DNA of 61,404 nucleotides, from positions 1 through 61,404 of the forward strand of contig NZ_LMIW01000013.1 of NCBI RefSeq assembly GCF_001429185.1, given 5' to 3'. Each line of letters begins with the position of its first letter. The first letter of the stretch is position 1. Both the position numbers and the translations under genes were made by a program. This DNA comes from Terrabacter sp. Root85. Its GTDB lineage: Bacteria; Actinomycetota; Actinomycetes; Actinomycetales; Dermatophilaceae. Shown piece by piece: positions 7,549 to 15,956 of this stretch. The notes beneath the pieces are model-generated. The model was given only the letters and a program-made list of their open reading frames with translations. It ran no database searches and had not been told where the DNA came from.

Positions 7549-9234
7549 TCACAGGGACGTGAGGCGTTCCAGGTCGGCCCGGACCCGGGCGAGGCGCGTC
7601 TCGGCGACCGCACGGGACTCCCCGAGCGACGCCGGACCGGCCACCGGCTCGATGACCTCGAGGTAGACCTTCACCTTGGGCTCGGTGCCGCTCGGGCGGA
7701 CGACGACCCGCGAGCGGTCGGCGAGGTGGTAGCGCAGTCCCTCGGTCGGCGGCAGCCCACCGTCGCCCTCCGCGAGGTCGTCGACGCGGGCGACGTCGAC
7801 GCCGGCCACGGTGGTGGGTGGCTCGGCGCGCAGGCGGCCCATGAGGGTGTCGGTCTGGGCGAGGTCCGAGACGCGCACCGCAAACGAGTCGGTCGCGTGG
7901 ACGCCGTGCTCGATCGCGAGGTCGTCGAGCAGGTCGATGAGGGTGCGACCCTGCGCCTTGAGGCCGGCCGCGAGCTCGGCGAGCAGGAGGGCGGCGCTGA
8001 CGCCGTCCTTGTCGCGGACGAGCTGCGGGGCGACGCAGTAGCCGAGCGCCTCCTCATAGCCGTAGCGCAGCCGGTCGACGCGGGAGATCCACTTGAAGCC
8101 GGTCAGCGTCTCCTCGTGGGCGAGCCCGGCCGCCTTGGCGATCGACGCGAGCAGGCGCGAGGACACGATGGAGTTGGCGAAGACGTCGCGGCGCGAGACA
8201 CCTCGCTGCACGATGTGCGCGCCGAGCAGTGCCCCCACCTCGTCGCCGCGCAGCATCCGCCAGTCGCCGAGCGCCGGATCGAGCACGGCGGCGGCGCAGC
8301 GGTCGGCATCGGGGTCGTTGGCGATGACGAGGTCGCAGCCGACGGCGCGCGCACGGGCGAGCGCGAGGTCGATCGCACCCTTCTCCTCGGGGTTCGGGAA
8401 GGCGACGGTCGGGAAGTCCGGGTCCGGCACGGCCTGCTCGTCGACGACGACCGGGGCCGCGAAGCCCGCCTGGACGAAGGCCGTGTGCACCGTGCCGTGG
8501 CCGACGCCGTGCAGGCTCGTGTGGACGATGCGCAGGTCGCGCGGTGAGTGCGGGTCGACGACGCTGACGACGGCGTCGACGTAGTCCTCGAGGAGGTTGT
8601 CGCCCAGCGTTTCCCAGCCCTCCGACACGCGGGGCACGTCGGCCACCCGTTCGACGCGACCGATGTGGGCGGCGATCTGGGCGTCGGCCGGCGGCACGAT
8701 CTGGCTGCCATCGCCGAGGTAGACCTTGTAGCCGTTGTCCTGAGGCGGGTTGTGGCTCGCCGTCACCATGACGCCGGCATCGGCGCCGAGGTGGCGGATC
8801 GCGAACGCGAGGACCGGCGTCGGAAGGGGCTGGGGCAGCAGCAGCGCCCGACCGCCGGCCGCGACGACGACCGCGGCCGTGTCGCGGGCGAAGACGTCGG
8901 AGTTGTAGCGCGCGTCGAAGCCGACGACGACGGTCGGCGCCTCGCCGGCGCGCCCCTCGTCCTTGAGGTATGCCGTGAGGCCGGCTGCCGCGCGGATGAC
9001 GACGCTGCGGTTCATCCGGTTGGGGCCGGCGCCGAGGGCCCCGCGCAGGCCCGCGGTCCCGAACTCGAGCAGGCCCGCCATGCGGTCGGCGAGGTCGGCG
9101 GCGGCCTCCGCGTCTCCCGCGGCGGCCCGCCCGAGGACGGCATCGAGCTCGTCACGCGTCGTCGGGTCGGGGTCGTCGTCGCGCCACGCGCGCGCCGCGG
9201 CATACAACGTCTCGGTCGTGTCGACGGTCGTCAT
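7549..9234 (-). CDS. pmmB: Phosphohexomutase (phosphomannomutase/phosphoglucomutase, PGM2-like)
   Basis: An alpha-D-phosphohexomutase of 561 residues. The phosphoserine loop is TASHNPP (Ser160), the Mg2+ loop is NDPDADR (306-312), and the RPSGTEPK phosphate-binding loop lies near residue 515, so all catalytic elements are present. The length and the linkage to purine nucleoside phosphorylase match the pmmB-deoD pair of Mycobacterium tuberculosis. PGM2-type members act on ribose and deoxyribose phosphates, so conversion of (deoxy)ribose 1-phosphate to the 5-phosphate is a sensible guess in this context; it would link PNP to DeoC. The ATG at 9234 overlaps the PNP stop by 1 bp (TGATG). Confidence 0.93.
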   Translation of the reverse strand: MTTVDTTETLYAAARAWRDDDPDPTTRDELDAVLGRAAAGDAEAAADLADRMAGLLEFGTAGLRGALGAGPNRMNRSVVIRAAAGLTAYLKDEGRAGEAPTVVVGFDARYNSDVFARDTAAVVVAAGGRALLLPQPLPTPVLAFAIRHLGADAGVMVTASHNPPQDNGYKVYLGDGSQIVPPADAQIAAHIGRVERVADVPRVSEGWETLGDNLLEDYVDAVVSVVDPHSPRDLRIVHTSLHGVGHGTVHTAFVQAGFAAPVVVDEQAVPDPDFPTVAFPNPEEKGAIDLALARARAVGCDLVIANDPDADRCAAAVLDPALGDWRMLRGDEVGALLGAHIVQRGVSRRDVFANSIVSSRLLASIAKAAGLAHEETLTGFKWISRVDRLRYGYEEALGYCVAPQLVRDKDGVSAALLLAELAAGLKAQGRTLIDLLDDLAIEHGVHATDSFAVRVSDLAQTDTLMGRLRAEPPTTVAGVDVARVDDLAEGDGGLPPTEGLRYHLADRSRVVVRPSGTEPKVKVYLEVIEPVAGPASLGESRAVAETRLARVRADLERLTSL

Positions 9235-10067
9235 CAGAGACGCCCCACGACTGCTGCGAGCAGGCGACCGCACCGTTCGGCGGCGGCCTGGCCGGCCTCG
9301 AGCACCTCCGCGTGGCTCAGCGGCTGGTCCGAGATGCCCGCGGCGAGGTTGGTGACGAGCGAGATGCCGAGGACGTCGAGCCCGGCCTGACGCGCGGCGA
9401 TCGCCTCGAGGCTCGTCGACATGCCGACGAGGTCGCCGCCGATGACCTTGGCCATCTGCACCTCGGCCGGGGTCTCGTAGTGTGGGCCGCGGAACTGGAC
9501 GTAGACGCCCTCGTCGAGGTCGGGGTCGACCTCGCGGGCGAGGTCGCGCAGCCGCGGGGTGTAGAGGTCGGTGAGGTCGACGAAGTTCGCACCCTCGATG
9601 GGGGAGTGCGCGGTGAGGTTGATGTGGTCGCGGATGAGGACCGGGGTGCCGGGCGCCCAGGCCGGGTTGAGGCCGCCGCACCCGTTGGTCAGGACGACCG
9701 TCGAGCAGCCCGCGGCCTTCGCGGTGCGCACACCGTGGACGACCGCCCGCACGCCGCGTCCCTCGTAGAAGTGGGTGCGGGTGCCGAAGACGAGGGCCCG
9801 GCGGCCGGTGTCGCCGATGGCGACCGAGCGCATGCTGCCGGAGTGGCCGGCGACGGCGGCCTTGTGGAAGCCGGGGACGTCGGCGTTGTCGACGGTCGCG
9901 AGCGTCTCACCGATGAGGTCGGCGGTCTGGCTCCAGCCCGAGCCGAGCACGAGCGCGACGTCGTGGTGGTCGACGCCGGTGCGCTCGGCGATGACGGCGG
10001 CGGCGTCGGCGGCGACGTCGAAGGGGTCGGTGGAGGGGTCGCTGAGATCGCGGTGGGAACTGGTCAC
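9234..10067 (-). CDS. deoD: Purine nucleoside phosphorylase
   Basis: A 277-residue member of the trimeric, high-molecular-weight-substrate PNP family (M. tuberculosis DeoD type). It splits (deoxy)inosine and (deoxy)guanosine with phosphate. The phosphate loop LGSGWS is near residue 42, HYEGRG-type and FRGPHYETPAEVQM segments carry the catalytic and base-binding residues, and LVTNLAAG carries the base-contacting Asn. It precedes the phosphohexomutase gene with a 1-bp overlap. The GTG start lies 7 nt after a TAGAGT box, indicating a leaderless mRNA. Confidence 0.95.
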   Translation of the reverse strand: MTSSHRDLSDPSTDPFDVAADAAAVIAERTGVDHHDVALVLGSGWSQTADLIGETLATVDNADVPGFHKAAVAGHSGSMRSVAIGDTGRRALVFGTRTHFYEGRGVRAVVHGVRTAKAAGCSTVVLTNGCGGLNPAWAPGTPVLIRDHINLTAHSPIEGANFVDLTDLYTPRLRDLAREVDPDLDEGVYVQFRGPHYETPAEVQMAKVIGGDLVGMSTSLEAIAARQAGLDVLGISLVTNLAAGISDQPLSHAEVLEAGQAAAERCGRLLAAVVGRL

Positions 10068-10074
10068 GCTCAGG

Positions 10075-10080
10075 ACTCTA
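10075..10080 (-). promoter_or_regulatory. -10 box of PNP operon (TAGAGT)
   Basis: TAGAGT on the minus strand sits 7 nt before the GTG at 10067. The same hexamer and spacing precede accA and accD in this window. Confidence 0.65.
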
Positions 10081-10168
10081 GCGAGGTCGTCGCGGCGCAG
10101 GAACCGCTCCCCGGGCGGCGGCTCGGGGGCCGGCCGGGCCTCGGCGCGGGGGATGGTTGGATGGTCCC

Positions 10169-11572
10169 GTGATCACGCGCGAGACATCCGTTGTCATCAT
10201 CGGCGGCGGCCCCGGCGGCTACGAGGCGGCCCTCGTCGCGGCCCAGCTCGGGGCGCGGGTCGCGATCGTCGAGAAGGACGGCCTCGGCGGCGCGGCGGTC
10301 CTCACGGACTGCGTGCCGAGCAAGGCCCTCATCGCGACCGCCGACTACATGTCCGACTTCGAGACGGCCTCGCGCCTCGGCGTGCGTCTGCAGGACGACG
10401 ACGGTGACGAGGTGTCCGACGCCGTCGCCCAGGCGCACACCGTCAACGACCGGATCCTCGAGCTCGCGGCCGCCCAGAGCGCTGACATCCAGGGCAGCCT
10501 CGAGCAGGTCGGTGTCACGGTCCTGCGCGGCACCGCCCGGCTCGCCGGTCGCGAGCGCGTCGTCGCCGAGCTCGCCGACGGCACGACGCGGGAGCTCACC
10601 GCCCACGTCGTCCTCGTCGCCACGGGCGCTGCGCCCCGCGTCATGGACACGATGCGGCCCGACGGCGAGCGCATCCTCACCTGGCAGCAGATCTACTCCC
10701 TCGAGGAGCTGCCCGAGCGCATCATCGTCATCGGCTCCGGTGTCACCGGCGCCGAGCTCGCCCAGGCCTACCTCGGCCTCGGCTCCCAGGTCGTCCTCGT
10801 CTCCTCCCGTGACCGGGTGCTGCCCGGCGAGGACGCCGACGCCGCCACCGTCATCGAGGACGTCTTCCGCAAGCGCGGCATGGAGGTCCTCAACAAGTCG
10901 CGTGCGGCCTCGGTCGAGCGCACCGCCGACGGCGTCGTCGTGACCCTCGTCGACGGCCGCACGGTCGAGGGCTCGCACGCGCTGCTCGCCGTCGGGTCCG
11001 TGCCCAACACTGCGGGCCTCGGCCTCGAGGAGGCCGGCGTCGAGCTCAGCCCCTCCGGACACGTCCAGGTCGACCGCGTCTCGCGCACCAGTGCCGGCGG
11101 CGTCTACGCGGCGGGCGACTGCACCGGGGTGCTGCCCCTCGCGTCGGTCGCGGCCATGCAGGGCCGCATCGCCATGTGGCACGCGCTCGGCGACGCCGTG
11201 TCGCCGCTCAACGTCCGGGGGGTCGCCGCCAACATCTTCACCGAGCCCGAGATCGCGACGGTCGGCATCAGCCAGAACGCCGCCGACGAGTCACCCGAGG
11301 TCGAGTCGGTCACCCTGCCGCTCGCCCGCAACCCGCGCGCCAAGATGCAGGGCATCAGCGACGGCTTCGTCAAGCTCTTCTGCCGCAAGGGCTACGGCAC
11401 GGTGCTCGGCGGCGTCGTCGTCGCGCCGAAGGCCTCAGAGCTGATCTACCCCGTGGCGCTGGCCGTGCAGAACCGGCTCAGCGTCGACCAGGTGTCGAGC
11501 ACCATCACGGTCTATCCCTCGCTCGCCGGCTCGATCGCCGAGGCGGCGCGCCAGCTGCACCAGTCCGACTGA
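10169..11572 (+). CDS. lpdA: LpdA-type NAD(P)H quinone reductase
   Basis: A 467-residue pyridine nucleotide-disulfide oxidoreductase with FAD-binding GGGPGGYEA at residues 12-20, NAD(P)-binding GSGVTGAE near 190, and the second FAD motif YAAGDCTG. The redox motif is GLGGAAVLTDCVPSK: Cys48 is present but the partner position is Ala43, so there is no disulfide. This, together with long shared stretches such as PLASVAAMQGRIAM, matches M. tuberculosis LpdA (Rv3303c), an NAD(P)H:quinone reductase and not a lipoamide dehydrogenase. In M. tuberculosis lpdA also lies near deoD and pmmB. GTG at 10169 is preferred over an upstream TTG because it matches the LpdA N-terminus. Confidence 0.9.
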   Translation: MITRETSVVIIGGGPGGYEAALVAAQLGARVAIVEKDGLGGAAVLTDCVPSKALIATADYMSDFETASRLGVRLQDDDGDEVSDAVAQAHTVNDRILELAAAQSADIQGSLEQVGVTVLRGTARLAGRERVVAELADGTTRELTAHVVLVATGAAPRVMDTMRPDGERILTWQQIYSLEELPERIIVIGSGVTGAELAQAYLGLGSQVVLVSSRDRVLPGEDADAATVIEDVFRKRGMEVLNKSRAASVERTADGVVVTLVDGRTVEGSHALLAVGSVPNTAGLGLEEAGVELSPSGHVQVDRVSRTSAGGVYAAGDCTGVLPLASVAAMQGRIAMWHALGDAVSPLNVRGVAANIFTEPEIATVGISQNAADESPEVESVTLPLARNPRAKMQGISDGFVKLFCRKGYGTVLGGVVVAPKASELIYPVALAVQNRLSVDQVSSTITVYPSLAGSIAEAARQLHQSD

Positions 11573-11580
11573 CACCCGCG

Positions 11581-11610
11581 CGGGACGACGCGGGACGACG
11601 CGGGACGAGG
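11581..11610 (+). repeat. Three 10-nt tandem repeats
   Basis: The unit cgggacgacg is repeated three times (the last copy ends in agg) just after the lpdA stop codon. No function is apparent. Confidence 0.7.
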
Positions 11611-11663
11611 CGCAGGCCAGCGTCGCCGCGGGACTCGGGCGGACGGCATACGCCGTCGGTGGC

Positions 11664-11885
11664 TCAGGGCTGCTCGTCGCCCGGCGCCGGCCGGTCTGCC
11701 GGACCGCGCTCGAGGTCTGCGCGCCGGTCCTCCTCGGCCCACCGCTCGCGTCGGCGGCGCGAGACCACCTGGCGCAGCTTCTTCTGGAGCGGGTAGAGGA
11801 TCGCCGCCACGACGATGAGGATGACGAGGTTCGCCACGGAGAAGACGGGCTGCTCGGCCGTGGCAGTGGTGAGGGTCGCAAACAC
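11664..11885 (-). CDS. Small single-span membrane protein, unknown
   Basis: A 73-residue reading frame has an N-terminal hydrophobic segment (about residues 17-33) followed by a strongly basic stretch (QKKLRQVVSRRRRER) and an acidic/Pro tail. This plan, with positive charges on the cytoplasmic side, looks like a real small membrane protein, but I do not recognise a family. GTG start; no clear ribosome binding site. It is convergent with lpdA and divergent from the antitoxin-like gene. A six-bp hairpin at 11642-11657 lies behind its stop. Confidence 0.5.
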   Translation of the reverse strand: MFATLTTATAEQPVFSVANLVILIVVAAILYPLQKKLRQVVSRRRRERWAEEDRRADLERGPADRPAPGDEQP

Positions 11886-12005
11886 ACGTGCAGTGTGCCA
11901 GAGGCGTAGCGTCGGGACGGTGGCGGCGTCGTCGCCACGTCAGGGAGGTCGCCCGGGCCGCGGGTCGGACGTTCCTGGGCAGGTCGGACCGTGGAGGCAC
12001 ACGCA

Positions 12006-12548
12006 GTGAGCGACTGGATCCAGAAGGCCAAGGACTTCGTCAAGGGTCACCCCGAGCAGGCCGAGCAGGGTCTCGACAAGGCCGAGGAGCTCATCAACGA
12101 GCGCACCGGCGGCAAGTACGCAGACCAGGTCGACCAGGGCACCGACACGCTCAAGGAGAGCCTCGGGCTGCCAGCCGACGCGGAGGGCACTCAGCCGCCC
12201 GGCGCCCCTGAGCCGCCGCCCCCGCCCGCGCCGGCGCCGAGCCCCGCCCCGGCTCCGACGCCCGAGCCGGCTCCGACCCCGGCGCCTGCGCCCACACCGG
12301 AACCCGTGCCCACCCCGACCCCGACCCCGGCGCCCGCTCCGGGACCCACCGAGCCGAGGCCCCCGGTCGACCCGACCGACCCGGCCCCCGTCGACCCCCA
12401 CCTGCCCGGTGGACCAGGACCATCGGAGATCCCGCCAGCCGGCGAGCCCGCGGGTGAGCAGGACCTGCCCGGCGTCCCCGACCCCAACCTGCCCGGATCG
12501 GGCGAGGGTGACATCACCCTCGGCGACCCGCCAGCCAGGCAGGGCTGA
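12006..12548 (+). CDS. MT0933-type antitoxin-like protein with proline-rich tail
   Basis: The first 50 residues (VSDWIQKAKDF, GLDKAEELINERTGGKYADQVDQG) match the small MT0933-like antitoxin family (Rv0909 type), a helical domain of about 50 residues. The remaining 130 residues are almost entirely Pro, Ala, Thr, Glu and Gly with repeated PAPTPEP-like units, far longer than the usual family member. No toxin gene is beside it; the neighbours are a tiny membrane protein and accA. The GTG at 12006 is chosen because GGAGG lies 8 nt upstream. Total length 180 residues. Whether it acts as an antitoxin is unproven. Confidence 0.75.
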   Translation: MSDWIQKAKDFVKGHPEQAEQGLDKAEELINERTGGKYADQVDQGTDTLKESLGLPADAEGTQPPGAPEPPPPPAPAPSPAPAPTPEPAPTPAPAPTPEPVPTPTPTPAPAPGPTEPRPPVDPTDPAPVDPHLPGGPGPSEIPPAGEPAGEQDLPGVPDPNLPGSGEGDITLGDPPARQG

Positions 12549-12578
12549 CGCGAGCGCCGCTCACCCGGAGGCGCACGC

Positions 12579-12616
12579 ACGAGGGCCGACCTGCCTCGCG
12601 GCAGGTCGGCCCTCGT
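12579..12616. terminator. Strong bidirectional terminator
   Basis: A perfect 17-bp stem with a tetraloop (tcgc) lies between the convergent antitoxin-like and accA genes. It ends 21 bp before the accA stop codon. Confidence 0.85.
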
Positions 12617-12636
12617 CGTTGTCCGTTCTGCGTCGT

Positions 12637-14421
12637 TCAGGCCTCGACGACGTCCGCGATCTCGGCGAGCACGGCGCCCGACGTGACGGTCTCGCCGACC
12701 TTCGCGGTCAGGCCCGAGACGACACCGGCCTTGTGGGCCGTGATCGGCTGCTCCATCTTCATCGCCTCGAGGACGATGACGAGGTCGCCCGCCGCGACGG
12801 TCGCACCCTCCTCGACGGCGATCTTGACGATGGTGCCCTGCATCGGGGCCGTGAGGGAGTCGCCGGAGGCGGCGCCACCGGACTTGCCACCGCCAGACCG
12901 CTTGGGCGCCTTCTTCTTCGCCGCGGAGGCGCCCCCGCCACCACCGAGCGAGAGGCCGCCCGGGAGCGAGACCTCGAGGCGCTTGCCGCCGACCTCGACG
13001 ACGACGGTCTGGCGCTCCTCCGCCTCGGCCGTGTCGGCCGCCGGGCCGGCATACGCCTCGATGGTGTTGTCGAACTCCGTCTCGATCCAGCGGGTGTGGA
13101 TCGTGAACGGCGCGCCGTCGGCCGGTGCGAAGGCCGGGTCGGCGACGACCGCGCGGTGGAAGGGGACGACCGTCGGCATGCCCTCGATGGTCAGCTCAGC
13201 CAGCGCCCGACGGGAGCGCTCGATGGCCTGCTCGCGGGTGCGGCCGGTGATGACGAGCTTGGCGATCATGGAGTCGAACGCGCCGGCGACCGTGTCGCCT
13301 TCGACGATGCCGGCATCCCAGCGCACGCCGGGGCCCTGCGGCACGACCATGCGGCTCACGGTGCCCGGGGCCGGGAGGAAGCCCCGGCCGGCGTCCTCGC
13401 CGTTGATCCGGAACTCGATCGAGTGGGCGTGGGGCTCGGGGTCGCCGTAGTCGAGGGACTCGCCGTTCGCGATGCGGAACTGCTCGCGCACGAGGTCGAT
13501 GCCGGTGACCTCCTCGGTCACGGGGTGCTCGACCTGCAGGCGCGTGTTGACCTCGAGGAAGCTGATGTCGCCGGCCGGCCCGACGAGGAACTCGCACGTC
13601 CCGGCGCCGACGTAGCCGGCCTCCTTGAGGATCGCCTTGCTCGCGCGGAGCAGCTCGGTGTGCTGCTCCTCGGTGAGGAAGGGCGCGGGGGCCTCCTCGA
13701 CGAGCTTCTGGTTGCGGCGCTGGAGCGAGCAGTCGCGGGTCGAGACGACGACGACGTTGCCGTGCTGGTCGGCGAGGCACTGGGTCTCGACGTGGCGTGG
13801 GTGGTCGAGGAAGCGCTCGACGAAGCACTCGCCACGGCCGAACGCCGTCACGGCCTCGCGGACGGCCGAGTCGTAGAGGTCGGGGATCTCCTCCATCGCG
13901 CGGGCGACCTTGAGGCCGCGTCCGCCGCCGCCGTAGGCCGCCTTGATCGCCACGGGCAGGCCGTGCTCCTTGGCGAACTCGACGACCTCGTCGGCCCCGG
14001 AGACGGGATCCTTCGTGCCGGGCACGAGCGGTGCGCCGGCCTTCGTGGCGATGTGGCGCGCCTTGACCTTGTCGCCCAGCGAGTCGATGGCCTGCGGTCC
14101 GGGGCCGATCCAGACCAGCCCGGCGTCGATGACGGCCTGGGCGAACGACGCGTTCTCGGCGAGGAAGCCGTAGCCGGGGTGGACCGCGTCCGCCCCGGCC
14201 TGACGGGCGACGTCGAGCAGCTTCTCCTGGACGAGGTAGCTCTCACCGGGGGTCGAGCCCCCGAGGGCGTACGCCTCGTCGGCGACCTTGACGTGCAGGG
14301 CATCCCGGTCCGGGTCGGCGTAGACCGCGACCGAGGCGATCCCACTGTCCGCGCACGCCCGCGCGATGCGGACGGCGATCTCACCACGGTTTGCGATCAG
14401 TACCTTGCTGATGGGTGCCAT
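12637..14421 (-). CDS. accA: Acyl-CoA carboxylase alpha subunit (biotin carboxylase + BCCP)
   Basis: A 594-residue fusion: biotin carboxylase domain (residues 1 to about 450, with [10 protein letters not shown] at the start, ATP-grasp Gly-rich loop GGGGRGLK, and [14 protein letters not shown]), a Lys/Ala/Gly-rich linker near 490-515, and a C-terminal biotinyl domain with EAMKMEQP (biotinylated Lys555). It carboxylates biotin using ATP and bicarbonate. In actinobacteria one such subunit serves several carboxyltransferases; two candidates lie in this window (21094 and 31065), as does the biotin ligase. The ATG lies 7 nt after TAGAGT, a leaderless start. Confidence 0.95.
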   Translation of the reverse strand: MAPISKVLIANRGEIAVRIARACADSGIASVAVYADPDRDALHVKVADEAYALGGSTPGESYLVQEKLLDVARQAGADAVHPGYGFLAENASFAQAVIDAGLVWIGPGPQAIDSLGDKVKARHIATKAGAPLVPGTKDPVSGADEVVEFAKEHGLPVAIKAAYGGGGRGLKVARAMEEIPDLYDSAVREAVTAFGRGECFVERFLDHPRHVETQCLADQHGNVVVVSTRDCSLQRRNQKLVEEAPAPFLTEEQHTELLRASKAILKEAGYVGAGTCEFLVGPAGDISFLEVNTRLQVEHPVTEEVTGIDLVREQFRIANGESLDYGDPEPHAHSIEFRINGEDAGRGFLPAPGTVSRMVVPQGPGVRWDAGIVEGDTVAGAFDSMIAKLVITGRTREQAIERSRRALAELTIEGMPTVVPFHRAVVADPAFAPADGAPFTIHTRWIETEFDNTIEAYAGPAADTAEAEERQTVVVEVGGKRLEVSLPGGLSLGGGGGASAAKKKAPKRSGGGKSGGAASGDSLTAPMQGTIVKIAVEEGATVAAGDLVIVLEAMKMEQPITAHKAGVVSGLTAKVGETVTSGAVLAEIADVVEA

Positions 14422-14428
14422 GGATCGG

Positions 14429-14434
14429 ACTCTA
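14429..14434 (-). promoter_or_regulatory. -10 box of accA (TAGAGT)
   Basis: TAGAGT lies 7 nt before the accA ATG. A palindromic tgacgtca and a TTGACG stretch lie just upstream (14441-14454), though the distance from TTGACG to the -10 is shorter than usual. Confidence 0.6.
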
Positions 14435-14526
14435 TCGGGCTGACGTCACGTCAATTCGGCGTCATCCGGCGTATTCCCGGTCGTCTCGGAGTGAGGTCGC
14501 GCACACCGCCTCGGTCCGCCTCGACC

Positions 14527-14532
14527 TAGCGT
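14527..14532 (+). promoter_or_regulatory. -10 box of aldo/keto reductase gene (TAGCGT)
   Basis: TAGCGT sits 7 nt before the ATG at 14540, consistent with a leaderless transcript. Confidence 0.55.
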
Positions 14533-14539
14533 GGACGGC

Positions 14540-15382
14540 ATGACGACACACGAGTCCGCCCCGACCCTCGACCTCGGCCACGCCTCCACCCCCGGCCTGG
14601 CCATCCCGCAGATCGGCTTCGGCGTCTGGGAGGTCCCGGACCGTGCCGTCGACGCCGCCTTCGGGCAGGCCCTCGACGACGGCTACCGCCACATCGACAC
14701 CGCCCGGATCTACGGCAACGAGGAGGGCGTCGGCCGGGTCCTCGCCCGCGAGGACGTCGACCGCGACGGCGTCTTCGTCACGACGAAGGTCTGGAACGAC
14801 GACCACACGAACGTCGCCGCCGCCTTCGACGCGTCGATGCAGCGCCTCGGCATCGAGGTCCTCGACCTCTACCTCATCCACTGGCCGGCGCCCCAGCAGA
14901 ACGCCTACGTCGACGCGTGGCGGGCGATGCTCGAGCTCCAGGGCGAGGGCCGGGTCCGCTCGGTCGGTGTCTGCAACTTCCAGGTGCCCCACCTCCAGCG
15001 CCTGCTCGACGAGACCGGAGTCCTGCCGTCGGTCAACCAGGTCGAGCTGAGCCCCTACCTCCAGCAGCGTGAGCTGCGCGGCTTCCATGCCGAGCACGGC
15101 ATCGTCACCGAGGCCTGGAGCCCGCTCGCCGTGCGCGCCGGCCTGCTCGACGACCCGGTCGTCCGCGACCTCGCCGCCAAGCACTCGGTCACGCCGGCCC
15201 AGCTCGTGCTGCGCTGGCACGTCGAGCTCGGCAACGTCGTGCTGACGCGGTCGGTGACCCCGGCCCGCATCGCGGAGAACGTCGAGATCTTCGGTTTCCG
15301 CCTCGGGGACGACGACCTCGAGGCCCTCGCGGGCCTCGACCGGGGCACGCGCACCGGCCCCGACCCGGACACCTTCGGCTGA
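14540..15382 (+). CDS. Aldo/keto reductase
   Basis: A 280-residue NADPH-dependent oxidoreductase of the 2,5-diketo-gluconate reductase/AKR5 type. The catalytic tetrad is complete: Asp53 and Tyr58 in DTARIYGNE, Lys83 in TTKVWN, His114 in LIHWP. The C-terminal cofactor segment (TRSVTPARIAENVEIFGF) is typical. The physiological carbonyl substrate is unknown. It stands alone, divergent from accA. Confidence 0.92.
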   Translation: MTTHESAPTLDLGHASTPGLAIPQIGFGVWEVPDRAVDAAFGQALDDGYRHIDTARIYGNEEGVGRVLAREDVDRDGVFVTTKVWNDDHTNVAAAFDASMQRLGIEVLDLYLIHWPAPQQNAYVDAWRAMLELQGEGRVRSVGVCNFQVPHLQRLLDETGVLPSVNQVELSPYLQQRELRGFHAEHGIVTEAWSPLAVRAGLLDDPVVRDLAAKHSVTPAQLVLRWHVELGNVVLTRSVTPARIAENVEIFGFRLGDDDLEALAGLDRGTRTGPDPDTFG

Positions 15383-15408
15383 CCTGACCCGGGGTGGGCC
15401 CGAGCCAC

Positions 15409-15414
15409 TAGATT
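15409..15414 (+). promoter_or_regulatory. -10 box of DUF3806-like gene (TAGATT)
   Basis: TAGATT is 7 nt before the ATG at 15422; leaderless pattern. Confidence 0.55.
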
Positions 15415-15421
15415 GGCGGGC

Positions 15422-15934
15422 ATGGGACTGTTCTCGCGCAAGGGCAAGGACGACACCGACGAGCCCGCGGGCCTGGAGCCCGACGTCGGCGAGGACCCGG
15501 ACGACGCGCTCGGCCCCGACGTCTCCGGGCGCCCGGTCGCGGTGCCGCTCGGTGACGAGGAGCGGGACCGCATCGCCTCGGCGCTCGAGCACGCCGCCGC
15601 TGAAGGGGTGGACGTCGACGACCTCGCGTCGATCGGCGCCCACTACGACACGGCCTACCGCCGCTGGGCCGACGAGGGTGGCTCGGGAGAGGGGCCGGAC
15701 GTCGTCGTCGAGACGTATGCCGTGGCCATCGGCGAGCACCTCGCGCGCCACAGCGCGCGGGACTGGGCCGTCGTCACCGACGTCTTCGGCACCGACCTCG
15801 GCCTCGTGGCGGCACGTGCCGACACGGTGGTCGTGCCGCACAACCTCGTCGGTGCGCGGTGGATGCGCGGCGAGACCGGCTGGGTGCCGGGCGTCGTGTC
15901 CCACCTCGTCAGCATCCGTCCGCGGTCGCGCTGA
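15422..15934 (+). CDS. DUF3806-like protein
   Basis: A 170-residue soluble protein: a charged, probably disordered N-terminus (MGLFSRKGKDDTD), then a helix and a domain ending DWAVVTDVFGTDLGLVA with VVPHNLVGARW, the pattern seen in DUF3806-type proteins of actinobacteria. Function unknown. The ATG is favoured because of the -10 box 7 nt upstream and because MGLFSRK is a common opening for this type of protein. kynA follows after 22 bp with its own -10 box. Confidence 0.7.
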   Translation: MGLFSRKGKDDTDEPAGLEPDVGEDPDDALGPDVSGRPVAVPLGDEERDRIASALEHAAAEGVDVDDLASIGAHYDTAYRRWADEGGSGEGPDVVVETYAVAIGEHLARHSARDWAVVTDVFGTDLGLVAARADTVVVPHNLVGARWMRGETGWVPGVVSHLVSIRPRSR

Positions 15935-15943
15935 CCCCACCCC

Positions 15944-15949
15944 TAAGAT
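15944..15949 (+). promoter_or_regulatory. -10 box of kynA (TAAGAT)
   Basis: TAAGAT lies 7 nt before the kynA ATG in the short gap after the previous stop codon, so kynA can be transcribed on its own without a leader. Confidence 0.6.
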
Positions 15950-15956
15950 CGCCGGC

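Noticed and set aside
10153-10168. Upstream TTG (10157) as start of lpdA.
   Set aside because: The GTG at 10169 gives the standard N-terminus two to five residues before the FAD motif strand; the TTG adds residues without a better signal.
11642-11657. Six-bp hairpin gacggc-atac-gccgtc as a regulatory element.
   Set aside because: Short stem; at most a weak terminator between convergent genes.
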